A DNA stretch of 64,000 nt from Leptospira bourretii (GCF_004770145.1 NZ_RQFW01000016.1:124001-188000), one strand, 5' to 3'; counted from the stretch's first letter, positions 19,573 through 28,690 are shown. Numbers and translations are program-made. Notes: a model not told the origin generated them from the sequence alone.

Positions 19573-20262
19573 ATGCCTCAGAATTTGGAAAAAAAATTGG
19601 AAATCCTTCGACAATTTCCCTTAAAGGAAAGAAAGTTTGCCAAAACCCGGACCAACCTTACATCCGCCTTCCTCTCCGAACTAGAAACAAAAACGTTTGA
19701 AGAGATAAAAATCAAAGACCTTTGCCAAATGGCAGAAGTATCAGAGCCCACGTTCTACAATTATTTTCCAGAAAAGGGAGATTTAATCCTCCACTACATT
19801 CAAATTTGGAGTTTGCAAGTTTCGGTTTTTGCTAATGAAAAAAAATTATCTGAATCTGGGTTCGGTATCCTTTCTGCTTTATTTCGTTATACGGCAAAAG
19901 AGTCCAAAAAAAATCCAAGAATCCTTTTAGAGATTATTTCTTTTCAAGCGAAAACCAAAAAGCCGATTCAAATCAATCGGTTAACAGTCGCTGAACGAGT
20001 GTTACTTTTTCCTGACACATCTGGGATCGAAAATCTAGCGGCCGATGGAATCGAAGGAATCATCCAGAAAGCACTCGCTGTTGCCGCAAAAAATGGAGAA
20101 CTTCCCAAATCTACCAATTGGCAATCTTTTTCATTGTCCATCGCTTCCTGTTTTTTTGGAATTCCTATCCTTGCTTTTCAATTAAACCAAAACTTAGAAA
20201 AACTTTGGTTAGATTCACTTCAATACTTGTGGTTGGGTGCAGGTGGGAAAATTGAAAATTAA
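19573..20262 (+). CDS. TetR/AcrR-family regulator
   Basis: Transcriptional repressor-type protein of 229 aa. The N-terminal helix-turn-helix reads FEEIKIKDLCQMAEVSEPTFYNYFPEKGDLILHY (about 40-75), typical of TetR, followed by an all-helical ligand/dimer domain with no recognisable ligand signature. The ATG at 19573 is chosen because the strong promoter immediately upstream would start the transcript there; an ATG at 19567 lies between the -10 and the start, and the more upstream TTG lies inside the promoter. The Lnt-like gene follows after 48 bases in the same direction and is a likely target or operon partner. Confidence 0.88.
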   Translation: MPQNLEKKLEILRQFPLKERKFAKTRTNLTSAFLSELETKTFEEIKIKDLCQMAEVSEPTFYNYFPEKGDLILHYIQIWSLQVSVFANEKKLSESGFGILSALFRYTAKESKKNPRILLEIISFQAKTKKPIQINRLTVAERVLLFPDTSGIENLAADGIEGIIQKALAVAAKNGELPKSTNWQSFSLSIASCFFGIPILAFQLNQNLEKLWLDSLQYLWLGAGGKIEN

Positions 20263-20310
20263 GACTCACTAATCATTTATATACCTATATTATAAAGAAG
20301 GAAAAAACTA

Positions 20311-21753
20311 ATGAAGCATTTTGATCAAAAATGGTTTTTGTTGTTGGTAGGTGGACTATTGATAGGGTTCACAGGGATGAATTGGAATATACCCATTTTT
20401 GTTTGGGTTGCAATGGTTCCTTTTTTGCGTTACATACGACTTGGATACTCTGTTTGGACTTTGTTCTTTGTTATGACATTGTTTCAAACGTTATCTACAA
20501 TGAGAATCGTTTCAGAGCCATTTCATATTATGATTGCAGTTCTATCTGGAATTCAAAGTGGGATCGTTTTTACACTGTTACTTTGGATTTGGAACCAGCT
20601 CCGGATAAAATTCTCGAATCAATTATCACCTATTTTAAATTTTTCATTTCTTTTTATGATCACAGAATGGATTGGAGGTTCCTTCTCCGAGTTAGGTGTT
20701 TGGGGAATGTTCGCAAATAGCCAAATTAACAATTTAATTTTGATACAATCGGCTTCGTTGTTTGGTGCCACAGGAATTAGTTTTTTACTTTATTTTGTGA
20801 ACGGAAGTATAGAACAAACTTTATCTGATTTTTTTTCGAGTAAAAAAATTTCAAAATCATCCTTTGGTTTTCTTTTTAGCTCTTGTTTTCTTTTGATCGG
20901 ATTGTATTTTTATGGTGCGTTCCGTTTGACCATACCGATTGAAGGAAAAAGTATAAAAGTAGGCACTGTGACATCCAAAATGGAAATTCAAACCATGTGG
21001 TCAGATCCTTTACAGAATCAAAAAAATACTGAAATTGTTTTAAATCGCACCAAACAAGCAGCAGATGAAGGCGCCAGGGTAGTAGTTTGGAACGAAGGAG
21101 CAATCCTCGTCAATCGAAAGGATGAGGATTCTTTTCTGAAAAGAGTAAGCTCTCTTGCCTTAGAAAATAAAATCGAAATCATTGCCGCATACATTATTCC
21201 CTTAAAGGAAAATGAATTTTTTATGGAAAACCAATTGCATTGGGTTGGAAAAGATGGAACTTTTCGCCAAATTTATTTCAAACAATTCATCCCACCGGGA
21301 GAACCAATCTCCCATATTCCTTCTGAAATCAAAGCACTTGATTTGGGTTGGGGAAAAGTTTCTGTTGCCATCTGTTATGATTTCGATAATCTCAAATTAA
21401 CTAAAAAACATGGGGAATTGGGAACAGGAATTAGTTTGATCCCTGCTTCTGATTGGAAAGGAATCAATCCATTTCATACGGAAATGGCGGCTCTTCGAGG
21501 GATAGAAAATGGTTCTTCCATTGTTCGTTCCACTCGAGGAGGTTTGTCAGGAATATACGATGCCTACGGGCGCGCCAAAGGAACTCTGGATTATTTTGAA
21601 GAAAATGATGGGGTGCTTGTCGCCTCTGTTCCAACAATCCAAACCCCTACAGTTTACAATCAATTTGGGAATTGGATGGTGGGGATTGGTTCTTTGTATT
21701 TTCTTTTTGGCGGTCTTTTCATCGTAGTGCATGTACTAAAGAATAAAAACTAA
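20311..21753 (+). CDS. Apolipoprotein N-acyltransferase-like membrane protein (CN hydrolase domain)
   Basis: Membrane enzyme of the Lnt/nitrilase superfamily. About six hydrophobic helices (about 8-205) precede a carbon-nitrogen hydrolase domain with the full triad: Glu262 in VVWNEGA, Lys324 in IYFKQFIPPGE and Cys355 in AICYDFDN, and a final transmembrane helix at the C-terminus. In Lnt the triad transfers an acyl chain from phospholipid to the N-terminal Cys of lipoproteins in the periplasm. The canonical WPE is here WNE and the protein is near 480 aa, so it could be a second Lnt or an acyltransferase with another acceptor. It is preceded by AAGGA and lies downstream of a TetR gene, which is unusual for a housekeeping Lnt. 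Confidence 0.8.
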   Translation: MKHFDQKWFLLLVGGLLIGFTGMNWNIPIFVWVAMVPFLRYIRLGYSVWTLFFVMTLFQTLSTMRIVSEPFHIMIAVLSGIQSGIVFTLLLWIWNQLRIKFSNQLSPILNFSFLFMITEWIGGSFSELGVWGMFANSQINNLILIQSASLFGATGISFLLYFVNGSIEQTLSDFFSSKKISKSSFGFLFSSCFLLIGLYFYGAFRLTIPIEGKSIKVGTVTSKMEIQTMWSDPLQNQKNTEIVLNRTKQAADEGARVVVWNEGAILVNRKDEDSFLKRVSSLALENKIEIIAAYIIPLKENEFFMENQLHWVGKDGTFRQIYFKQFIPPGEPISHIPSEIKALDLGWGKVSVAICYDFDNLKLTKKHGELGTGISLIPASDWKGINPFHTEMAALRGIENGSSIVRSTRGGLSGIYDAYGRAKGTLDYFEENDGVLVASVPTIQTPTVYNQFGNWMVGIGSLYFLFGGLFIVVHVLKNKN

Positions 21754-21855
21754 CAGAGATTTGGGTAAAGCGATAAGGGGTGATTTTTTTGTTTAGAAAA
21801 ATTCTAAATATTTGATTGAATTAAATTTCCTTTTTGTCATCATTTGTAGTTTGTG

Positions 21856-21881
21856 AATTCCTAATATAGTCATTAGGAATT
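21856..21881. promoter_or_regulatory. Perfect inverted repeat before kinase gene
   Basis: AATTCCTAAT - 6 bases - ATTAGGAATT, a perfect 10-bp inverted repeat ending 15 bases before the ATG of the HisKA_2 kinase and 3 bases before its AAAGGA ribosome site. It may be a repressor or activator operator, or a 5' leader hairpin affecting translation. Confidence 0.55.
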
Positions 21882-21896
21882 TGCAAAGGATGTTTC

Positions 21897-24053
21897 ATGA
21901 CTCTAGTCGCTGATAAATCCATTTTGCTTGTGGAGGATGAAGCCCTCCTGGCAATGTTTGAGAAAAACCAATTAGAACAAGGTGGTTATCTAGTCACCCA
22001 TGTTACAAATGGTGAAAATGCCATTCAATTGGTCATTCGCGAAGAAAAACCTTTCGACCTAATTCTTATGGACATTGATCTGGGAAGAGGGTTGGACGGT
22101 ACACAAACTGCTACAGAAATTTTAAACCATAGAGAAATTCCGGTTGTATTTCTTTCTTCACATACTGAAAGAGATATCGTTAAAAAAACAGAAACAATTA
22201 CATCATATGGTTATGTTGTTAAAAACTCTGGATTTACTGTACTTGATGCTTCTATTAAAATGGCGTTCAAACTATTCGAAGCTAATGAATTAACGAAAAG
22301 TAAAAAAGAACATCTAGAGACAGTCTTGCATTCCATTGGTGATGGTGTCATCGCCACAGATAGTGATGGAAAAGTCATTCGAATGAATCCTATTGCCGAA
22401 AAACTGACTGGTTGGACGCATGATGATGCTGTGGGACTTGAAATAAATCGAGTATTCAAAATTGTGAATGTAAAGACCAGGGCTTTAGTAGAAAATCCTG
22501 TTGATAAAGTCTTACGAACCAACTCAATCGTAGGACTTGCAAACCATACTGTCCTACTTTCTAAAGATGGATCTGAATACCAAATTTCTGATTCAGGATC
22601 TCCCATAAAAGATTTAAATGGTGATACGAGAGGGGTTGTACTTGTCTTTCGTGATATCACTGCAGAATACAATGTCCAAAGCCATATTGCAAAACAGGCA
22701 AATATGTTGAATAATGTATTGGATGCGGTAATCGGAACTGATTTTAATCATCGAATCAACTATTGGAACAAAGCTGCGGAGAAAATTTATCTTTGGAAAG
22801 CCGAAGAAGTGATGGGAAAATCCGTTTTAGAAATTCTTAAGACGGATTACCTTAGCCTAACAACTGATCATGTAATAGAAAAAGTAAATTTGGAAGGTAG
22901 TTTTATTGGAGAAGTAGTTCAGTTTGCAAAGGATGGTAACGTCCGAAATATTGAAATCAACCAAGTTCTGCTAAACGATGAAAGTGATTTGCCGATTGGT
23001 TACATTGCAGTGGGAAGAGATATTTCTGAACGCTTGAATGCCATGAATCATATCAGAGAATCAGAAGCAAAACTCACTCAAATCATTGAATCTGCAATGG
23101 ATGCAATTATTAGCATTGATCAATCTAAAAAGATCATTCTTTTTAATGGAGCTGCGGAAAAAATGTTTGGATACCAAGCTTCGGAAATCATTGGACAACC
23201 CTTAGATGGTTTGGTTCCACTCGGATTTCGCAATCAACATGAAAGTCATATTGATTCATTTTCTAAAACAGGAGTGAGTCGTCGAGCTATGGGAGCTCTT
23301 GGTGAAATTCGCGGGCTTCGATCCAATGGAGAAGAGTTTCCTATAGAAGCATCCATTTCACAAATCTCTGTAAAAGGTGAAAAATTATTCACAGTGATCC
23401 TAAGAGATGTCAGCGTTCGAAATTTATCAGAATCAAAAATTCAAAAACTATTACATGAAAAGGAAAACATACTGAAAGAAATTCACCATCGTGTGAAAAA
23501 TAATATGAGTTCCATCTTTACGCTTTTAACTCTACAGGCAAGGGCTCAGTCTGAAAGTAATGTACAAACTATTTTATACGAAGCGGCCGGTCGTATCAAA
23601 AGTATGATAGTTTTGTATGACAAATTGTATCATTCGGAAACTGATAACACGGTTTCTTTACAGGACTATTTCCCGACAATTTTCAAAGAAATTGTAAACA
23701 TCTTCCCAAAAGTTGTAGAAGTAAAGATGGATATTTTGGAAGAACCGATTGAACTAAATGCAAAACTTCTTTCTTCACTTGGGATCATCCTGAACGAACT
23801 CATTACTAATTCAATGAAACATGCGTTTGGAGAAATAACAAATGCTGAAATCGGGCTAAGAATCTTTCGTGAAGGTAAAAAAATATTTTTAGAATACTCT
23901 GATAACGGAGTAGGGATACCGGAATCAATTTCATTCGATCACTCACCTGGGTTCGGATTACAATTGATTGGGATGCTTGTTGATCAGATCGAAGGTAAAA
24001 TTAGCATTGTTAGAAACCCAATGTCTAAATTTCTTTTAGAACTATCTGTTTGA
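21897..24053 (+). CDS. Receiver-PAS sensor kinase of the HisKA_2 family
   Basis: Cytoplasmic signalling protein of 718 aa. An N-terminal receiver has VEDE and phospho-acceptor Asp59 in LMDIDLGRGLDG. Three PAS/PAC modules follow (about 140-260, 265-385 and 390-510; one has FNGAAEKMFGYQASEIIGQPLDGLVP). The kinase core is HisKA_2 type with EIHHRVKNNMSS (His530/His531) followed by a HATPase with NELITNSMKHAF and DNGVGIP. This family is linked to general stress and light responses in other bacteria, and lacks the classical HisKA dimerisation helix. AAAGGA at 21885-21890 supports the start. A perfect inverted repeat lies just upstream. No cognate response regulator is adjacent. Confidence 0.92.
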   Translation: MTLVADKSILLVEDEALLAMFEKNQLEQGGYLVTHVTNGENAIQLVIREEKPFDLILMDIDLGRGLDGTQTATEILNHREIPVVFLSSHTERDIVKKTETITSYGYVVKNSGFTVLDASIKMAFKLFEANELTKSKKEHLETVLHSIGDGVIATDSDGKVIRMNPIAEKLTGWTHDDAVGLEINRVFKIVNVKTRALVENPVDKVLRTNSIVGLANHTVLLSKDGSEYQISDSGSPIKDLNGDTRGVVLVFRDITAEYNVQSHIAKQANMLNNVLDAVIGTDFNHRINYWNKAAEKIYLWKAEEVMGKSVLEILKTDYLSLTTDHVIEKVNLEGSFIGEVVQFAKDGNVRNIEINQVLLNDESDLPIGYIAVGRDISERLNAMNHIRESEAKLTQIIESAMDAIISIDQSKKIILFNGAAEKMFGYQASEIIGQPLDGLVPLGFRNQHESHIDSFSKTGVSRRAMGALGEIRGLRSNGEEFPIEASISQISVKGEKLFTVILRDVSVRNLSESKIQKLLHEKENILKEIHHRVKNNMSSIFTLLTLQARAQSESNVQTILYEAAGRIKSMIVLYDKLYHSETDNTVSLQDYFPTIFKEIVNIFPKVVEVKMDILEEPIELNAKLLSSLGIILNELITNSMKHAFGEITNAEIGLRIFREGKKIFLEYSDNGVGIPESISFDHSPGFGLQLIGMLVDQIEGKISIVRNPMSKFLLELSV

Positions 24054-24148
24054 ACTATTATAGATTCTTTTCCAAAAATATTCTAATTTTAAGAAAATAG
24101 ATACGAATTTATTGTTTACCAACTCTTGGGTTCGGCTCCCATTCTCAC

Positions 24149-24928
24149 ATGGGCCAACTCCAATTCTTCGTGGTATTGTGTTATTCAATTCCATTTCTAG
24201 TGATTCTTTTTCCTATCGGTTTGTCTTTCTCTTACATCTTTAAGATCACAGGTCTTGATCGCTGGTCGAATCGGATCAATAATTATCTGGGATATTTTTG
24301 GTATCGTTCTTTTTTCCTACTCACTGGTAGAACATTAGATTTCAAACAAGGCAACTGGGATCCCAATGGGAACAATCGTTTTTTAATTTGTAATCATACA
24401 AATGCGATGGAAGTCCCACTCATCGTTGCTCTTCCTTATTTGTCGAATTCAAAAGATGTAAAGTTATCTTATCTAGGTGGAGATATCATTCAAAGGTATA
24501 AAATCATTCCACTTATGATGCATAAGACAATTGTAGAAGCAGTGATTTATTCTGAGAAAAAACCGAATTTCAGAAATTTCAAAACTGATGTTCTCAGAGT
24601 TTTAAAAACAAGGTCTATCTTTTTGTATCCAGAAGGAGAAAGGACTTTTACAGAAGAAATCAAACCGTTTCAAACTGGTGTGATGAAGATTGCATATAAA
24701 TTTAATGTTGATTTGGATGTATTCGTTGTTAGCGGGATGATGGGGTATTCCAACCTTCCCGAATACTCTTATTTGAAAAAAACAAAAACTGTATATTTCC
24801 ACTTTTGCGGTTCTATTAAAGCAAAAGATTTTTCTACTTTTGAATCATATTTATCAGAAGCAGAAACACTCATGAGGAATAAAAAGAAGGAAATTGAAGA
24901 GTTGGAAAAAGCTGCCGTTATAGCATAA
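24149..24928 (+). CDS. Lysophospholipid acyltransferase (PlsC-like)
   Basis: Membrane-associated acyltransferase of the LPLAT/AGPAT family, 259 aa. A hydrophobic N-terminal segment (about 5-32) is followed by the acyltransferase core: block I NHTNAMEVP and block III YPEGERTFTEEIKPFQTGV. The usual HX4D active-site pair appears as HX4E (Glu for Asp), with His retained. Phosphatidic acid synthesis or lipid remodelling would be the expected role; the Asp-to-Glu change means substrate and activity should not be assumed. It stands alone between a sensor kinase and a convergent AHSA1 gene, and ends in a hairpin that overlaps the stop codon. Confidence 0.85.
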   Translation: MGQLQFFVVLCYSIPFLVILFPIGLSFSYIFKITGLDRWSNRINNYLGYFWYRSFFLLTGRTLDFKQGNWDPNGNNRFLICNHTNAMEVPLIVALPYLSNSKDVKLSYLGGDIIQRYKIIPLMMHKTIVEAVIYSEKKPNFRNFKTDVLRVLKTRSIFLYPEGERTFTEEIKPFQTGVMKIAYKFNVDLDVFVVSGMMGYSNLPEYSYLKKTKTVYFHFCGSIKAKDFSTFESYLSEAETLMRNKKKEIEELEKAAVIA

Positions 24929-24946
24929 CGGCCAACTTCTATTTTT
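24914..24946 (+). terminator. Probable terminator at the end of the plsC-like gene
   Basis: Perfect 8-bp stem GCCGTTAT / ATAACGGC with loop AGC, spanning the stop codon, followed after eight bases by a T-rich run (24941-24946). The gap before the T-run makes it imperfect. Confidence 0.5.
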
Positions 24947-25434
24947 TATTTTGTTAACGTTTTTGTAAATGCCACTAGTTGGTCTAGGGCGGTACCCCAT
25001 CCATCCATAAAGCCCATGTCTTCATGTTGTTTTTTTGTTTCAGGGTCTTTGTGTTTGGCAATTGCTTTGTATTTTGTCGCAGTTCCAATTGACTCCATTG
25101 TAACGAATGCAGTCATGAAACTATTTCCAGAAGGTCTAAAACCTGAAAGTAGGCTGTCGGTGAAAACCAATTTTTCTAGTGGAACCACTTCCAGAAAACA
25201 GCCGTTATTTGGGAATTGGTTGCCTTCAGGTGATTGCATCAAAGTGTAAAACTCGCCACCAGGTTTTAAATCGATCCGACAATCAATTGTTTTCCATGGA
25301 ACAGGAGTAAACCACTGTTTTAACTGTTCTGGTTTTGTCCAAGCATTCCAAACCATTTCCACTGGTACTTCAACGATTCTTTCCAACACCAAATCCAATT
25401 CGGGATTGATTGTTTCATTTGATTCTAACTTCAT
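24946..25434 (-). CDS. SRPBCC/AHSA1-family protein
   Basis: Small cytosolic protein of 162 aa with a START-like (SRPBCC) cavity fold of the AHSA1 group. Family markers are [36 protein letters not shown] text at residues 12-44, [19 protein letters not shown], and the final helix [18 protein letters not shown]. These proteins bind hydrophobic ligands, and the AHSA1 name does not imply Hsp90 activation in bacteria. The start codon overlaps the stop of the ArsR gene by four bases (ATGA), the common ArsR-AHSA1 pair. Regulation by the palindrome upstream of ArsR is likely. Confidence 0.93.
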   Translation of the reverse strand: MKLESNETINPELDLVLERIVEVPVEMVWNAWTKPEQLKQWFTPVPWKTIDCRIDLKPGGEFYTLMQSPEGNQFPNNGCFLEVVPLEKLVFTDSLLSGFRPSGNSFMTAFVTMESIGTATKYKAIAKHKDPETKKQHEDMGFMDGWGTALDQLVAFTKTLTK

Positions 25435-25766
25435 GTTTTCCCCCGCGTTTTTAATAAAAATGAGTCCAATTGGTTTAACCTAGTTTCCCATTGTGACTTT
25501 TGTAACTGTAACCAATTTTCCATTACAGAAAATGGATTTTGGTTTAAATAACAAATCCGAACCCTTCCAACTTTTTCCGTATAGATCAGTTGGGAAGATT
25601 CCAAAATATCCAAGTGTTGCATAAAAGAAGGCATTGCCATCGAAAATGGCGATGCCAAATCACTCACACTTGTTGGTCCAATTCCTAAACGTTCGATGAC
25701 TTGTCGCCTTGTCGGATCCGATAAGGCATGCAAAACAACATCAATGCTGTAGTTCCTTTTGACCAT
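25431..25766 (-). CDS. ArsR-family transcriptional regulator
   Basis: Winged-helix repressor of 111 aa. [60 protein letters not shown] sequence (residues 10-70) is the standard ArsR DNA-binding fold. There are no CVC or other Cys-rich metal sites (no arsenic/cadmium motif), so it belongs to the non-metal group that accompanies AHSA1 genes. It is the first gene of a two-gene operon with the SRPBCC protein. The start lies 15 bases from an 18-bp-arm perfect palindrome, consistent with autoregulation. Confidence 0.94.
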   Translation of the reverse strand: MVKRNYSIDVVLHALSDPTRRQVIERLGIGPTSVSDLASPFSMAMPSFMQHLDILESSQLIYTEKVGRVRICYLNQNPFSVMENWLQLQKSQWETRLNQLDSFLLKTRGKT

Positions 25767-25780
25767 ATTGGCATTCTAAT

Positions 25781-25820
25781 AAATTTTAATACTTAGGTCA
25801 ATACCTAAGTATTAAAATTT
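25781..25820. promoter_or_regulatory. Perfect 18-bp-arm palindrome, probable ArsR operator
   Basis: AAATTTTAATACTTAGGT - CAAT - ACCTAAGTATTAAAATTT, with no mismatch. It sits between the divergent ArsR start (25766) and the ClC start (25882). ArsR dimers bind AT-rich inverted repeats in their own promoters, so autoregulation is the simplest reading; it could also control the ClC gene. Confidence 0.8.
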
Positions 25821-25881
25821 TGAATTTTTAAAAGTTAGTTTTCGACGAGATCTATTTCCATTTGATGGAAAAGGTAAGTTG

Positions 25882-27165
25882 ATGGAAAATTCCAGCCCCA
25901 GTCCTAAGAACACCAGTCCCAAATTCCAATCCCTTTTCTTTGGAATTCAATGGATCCTGACCATTGGATGGATCGCAGTCTTTGTTGGTTCGGCTTCAGC
26001 TTTTTTCCTTGTGGCACTAGAAAAAGTAAGTCAGTTACGTGATTTACATTCCTCGTTGGTTTATTTTCTTCCTTTGGCGGGATTCACCATTGGTTGGTTT
26101 TATTTTCACTATGGAAAAAATGTAAGTAAGGGGAATAATCTACTCATTGAAGAGATTCATTCTCCCACTTCGATCATTCCGATTCGAATGGCTCCATTGG
26201 TATTTTTTGGAACTATCATAACCCATTTATTTGGTGGTTCTGCAGGGAGAGAAGGGACCGCTGTACAAATGGGGGGAGCTATTTCCCATCAGCTGGTTCG
26301 TTTGTTTCCCTTAAGAATTAAAGACCAACAAACTTTGATTATACTAGGAATTAGTGCGGGATTTAGTTCAGTATTTGGAACTCCATTGGCAGCTACTATT
26401 TTTTCTATTGAAGTAATTCGACTTGGAGATTATAGATGGAATTTACTTTTTCCTTCTTTGGTAACAGCTTATCTTTCGCATTGGGTTTGTTTGTTTTGGG
26501 GAGTTGGTCATTCTCATTATCCAAAAATTCCCGTCGACTTAAATGGAATCGTCATTGTTTTTTTAGTGGTCATTGCAATTTTCTCTGGTTTAGTTGCTCG
26601 ATCATTCAGTTGGTGTGTTCACAATCTGTCTCAATACTTTTCTGATTGGGTAAGGTATCCTCCTCTTCGACCTTTTGTTGGTGGAATTGTCATTATCCTT
26701 TTGGTTGGATTTGGACTTAGCCCAATTTATTTGGGTCTTGGACTTCCCACAATTCAATCAGCATTTCAAATTCAATTGCCAATAGAAACTTTTCTTTTGA
26801 AGTTACTAGTAACGGTTGTTACGATTGGATCTGGTTTTAAAGGAGGCGAGGTGACACCTTTGTTTTTTATAGGTGCCAGTTTAGGAAATATTTTTGGTTA
26901 TTTTGATCCCAGTCATTTATCTTTGTTTGTTGCTCTTGGTTTTATATCTGTTTTTGCAGGGGCAAGTAATACTCCTATTGCATCTGCGATCATGGGAATG
27001 GAATTATTTGGATGGGAAGCAGGAATTCTTTTTTTTATAGCTACTTGGATCGCTTATATTGTTTCTGGCCATACCAGTATTTACCAGTCGCAACTCATTG
27101 GGAAACCAAAACTCTTGAGTAGGTCTTCCGATCTTGGTAAAAAAATATCGGATTTAAAAAAATAA
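25882..27165 (+). CDS. ClC-family chloride channel/transporter
   Basis: Inner-membrane anion channel or Cl-/H+ exchanger of 427 aa with about ten or more hydrophobic helices. Selectivity-filter motifs are recognisable: GSAGREGTAVQMGG (canonical GREGP with Pro to Thr) and GSGFKGGEVTPLFFIGASLGN. No C-terminal CBS domains are present. The ATG at 25882 is chosen over a TTG three bases earlier. The GREGT variant and a non-canonical GSxP region make exchanger versus fluoride- or chloride-channel function uncertain. It is divergent from the ArsR-AHSA1 operon across a shared palindromic operator region. Confidence 0.9.
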   Translation: MENSSPSPKNTSPKFQSLFFGIQWILTIGWIAVFVGSASAFFLVALEKVSQLRDLHSSLVYFLPLAGFTIGWFYFHYGKNVSKGNNLLIEEIHSPTSIIPIRMAPLVFFGTIITHLFGGSAGREGTAVQMGGAISHQLVRLFPLRIKDQQTLIILGISAGFSSVFGTPLAATIFSIEVIRLGDYRWNLLFPSLVTAYLSHWVCLFWGVGHSHYPKIPVDLNGIVIVFLVVIAIFSGLVARSFSWCVHNLSQYFSDWVRYPPLRPFVGGIVIILLVGFGLSPIYLGLGLPTIQSAFQIQLPIETFLLKLLVTVVTIGSGFKGGEVTPLFFIGASLGNIFGYFDPSHLSLFVALGFISVFAGASNTPIASAIMGMELFGWEAGILFFIATWIAYIVSGHTSIYQSQLIGKPKLLSRSSDLGKKISDLKK

Positions 27166-27547
27166 ATTTAGGATGAAATTTTCTTCTTTCGATTTGAAAG
27201 ATCTGAAGTCGGAGAAAAAAATGTGTTATTTCTCTGTCAATCTAAGCTTACATTTTGGGCAGTAAACTCTTGTTTATTGGTCCAGATTTGGAAGCATTGG
27301 CACCATTTTAAATTTGTATTCTAAGTCTCTTGCCAGCGCACCACCTAATTCTTCGAAACTTTCAAAAAATACCACCATTTGGGTGTTTTACTGGGATCAC
27401 TCCCAACCGTCTTAATTTTGTAATGTTAAGTTAGGAGTTTGGCAAAATCCTATTAAATTTTCTAAAAAAAAAATTGTTTTTACAAATTTGAAAATGGGAT
27501 TACTTTGAATTGTTTCTCCTAATACAAGGCTTAGTTGGAAAAAAAAT
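27166..27547. other. Intergenic region with a possible gene remnant
   Basis: About 380 bases between the ClC and FecR genes. The only coding-like content is the minus-strand remnant at 27226-27378 described separately. Otherwise it is AT-rich; the part near 27500 should hold the FecR promoter, but no clear hexamers stand out. Confidence 0.5.
27226..27378 (-). pseudogene. Possible small-protein remnant with an internal stop
   Basis: On the minus strand an ATG at 27378 opens 34 codons that read like a real protein (VFFESFEELGGALARDLE then KFKMVPMLP) and end at a TAA (27274-27276). The same frame continues for 15 more codons reading TRVYCPKCKLRLTEK, a CxxC zinc-ribbon-like tail, to a second stop at 27226. 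The pattern suggests a roughly 50-aa protein interrupted by one stop, or two unrelated short frames. No ribosome site is evident and I cannot name a family with confidence. Confidence 0.3.
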
Positions 27548-28690
27548 ATGAAAACAAAAATGATCCTTATCCCAATCCTCCTATTTTCCTTACAATGCAG
27601 TCGTTTCCAATTTGGATCGAATGCTGCAAACGACCAAACTGCTGGTGCAGTGGTGACTTTTTTGCAGGGAAATATCACAATCCTTTCACAAGGAAAAGAG
27701 TCCCAAGCAAAAATTGGAGATGTCGTTCGACCAGGGGACCGGATACTTTCCAAACTGGGAAGGGTCGATTTACAAACTTACAGAGGTGAAGTGATCCGGA
27801 TCAAAGATAATTCTGATGTATTGTTTAGAGACATCGCTGGAGAAAACCATCCCAATACCGAACTTCATTTATGGGCAGGGAACCTTCTTGTAAAATCAGT
27901 AAAACTAAAATCATCACAAAATCTTTCTGTAACTTCACCTACGATGGTGGCTGGTGTCCGTGGAACAGTATTTTCATTTGAATTAGAAAAGGGTTCAGTT
28001 CCTAAAGTGAAAGTTTATGAAGGAGCCGTTTCGGTTGCCTTTAAAACTTCCCCTAAACTAGTAGAAATCAATGAAGGACTTTCTGCGGAGAATTACAACC
28101 GTTTGGTGAAAACTCTAGAAGAAAATGAAGTAGTTTTGGAACCTGGTGAACGTTTGGAAGTAAATCCAAATTTAAATGAACTTGTGTATTTGATCAATGC
28201 AAAAGTGGCAGCCAATGCATTAACAAACGAAGAATTAACAGGTTTTTCCGATTTTGATAATGGTTTATCCAAAAAGGAAAGTGTTGTCACTCCTCAAGAA
28301 AAAGCCGAAGCAGAAACTCTTGTTTCCATTCGTTCGGAAACAATTCAAAAACAAATAGAATCACCAAAAGACAACTCATCCAATCCATCTGAAGTAGCGG
28401 TTGCGACAATCGAAAAAGAACATGCTGGAAAAAGAGAAGAAGCTTTAAATAAAATTGCTGCTGAAGCTGCAAAAACCGGATTTGATGATGAAGAAGAAAT
28501 TCACAATCATTATAGTGTTTTGGAAACAATTCATAAATCAAACGGAGATGTTCTTTCTGGTGCCGTTGTTGCTCAGTTAGGTGATGTTTTTATTGTTCAT
28601 TCGACAAAAGGTGTGTTTCAACTTTCAATTGATGATATTGAATATGTAGAATACAAAAATTTCTCAGTAAAAACCAAATTAAAAAAATAA
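27548..28690 (+). CDS. FecR-domain lipoprotein (LipL45-like)
   Basis: Probable outer-envelope lipoprotein of 380 aa. The signal peptide MKTKMILIPILLFSLQC ends in a lipobox-like FSLQC. A FecR/ferric-dicitrate-sensor-like domain follows (about 30-160): VVTFLQGNITIL, GDVVRPGDRILSKLGRVDLQ, LHLWAGNLLVKSV and the hallmark VTSPTMVAGVRGTVFSFE, then VKVYEGAVSVA. The second half is Glu/Lys-rich and probably helical. Leptospira LipL45 has the same FecR core and is proteolytically processed; this protein belongs to that group by domain and length, but the exact paralogue is not determined. No FecI sigma factor gene is adjacent, so iron signalling should not be assumed. A terminator follows at 28738. Confidence 0.85.
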   Translation: MKTKMILIPILLFSLQCSRFQFGSNAANDQTAGAVVTFLQGNITILSQGKESQAKIGDVVRPGDRILSKLGRVDLQTYRGEVIRIKDNSDVLFRDIAGENHPNTELHLWAGNLLVKSVKLKSSQNLSVTSPTMVAGVRGTVFSFELEKGSVPKVKVYEGAVSVAFKTSPKLVEINEGLSAENYNRLVKTLEENEVVLEPGERLEVNPNLNELVYLINAKVAANALTNEELTGFSDFDNGLSKKESVVTPQEKAEAETLVSIRSETIQKQIESPKDNSSNPSEVAVATIEKEHAGKREEALNKIAAEAAKTGFDDEEEIHNHYSVLETIHKSNGDVLSGAVVAQLGDVFIVHSTKGVFQLSIDDIEYVEYKNFSVKTKLKK

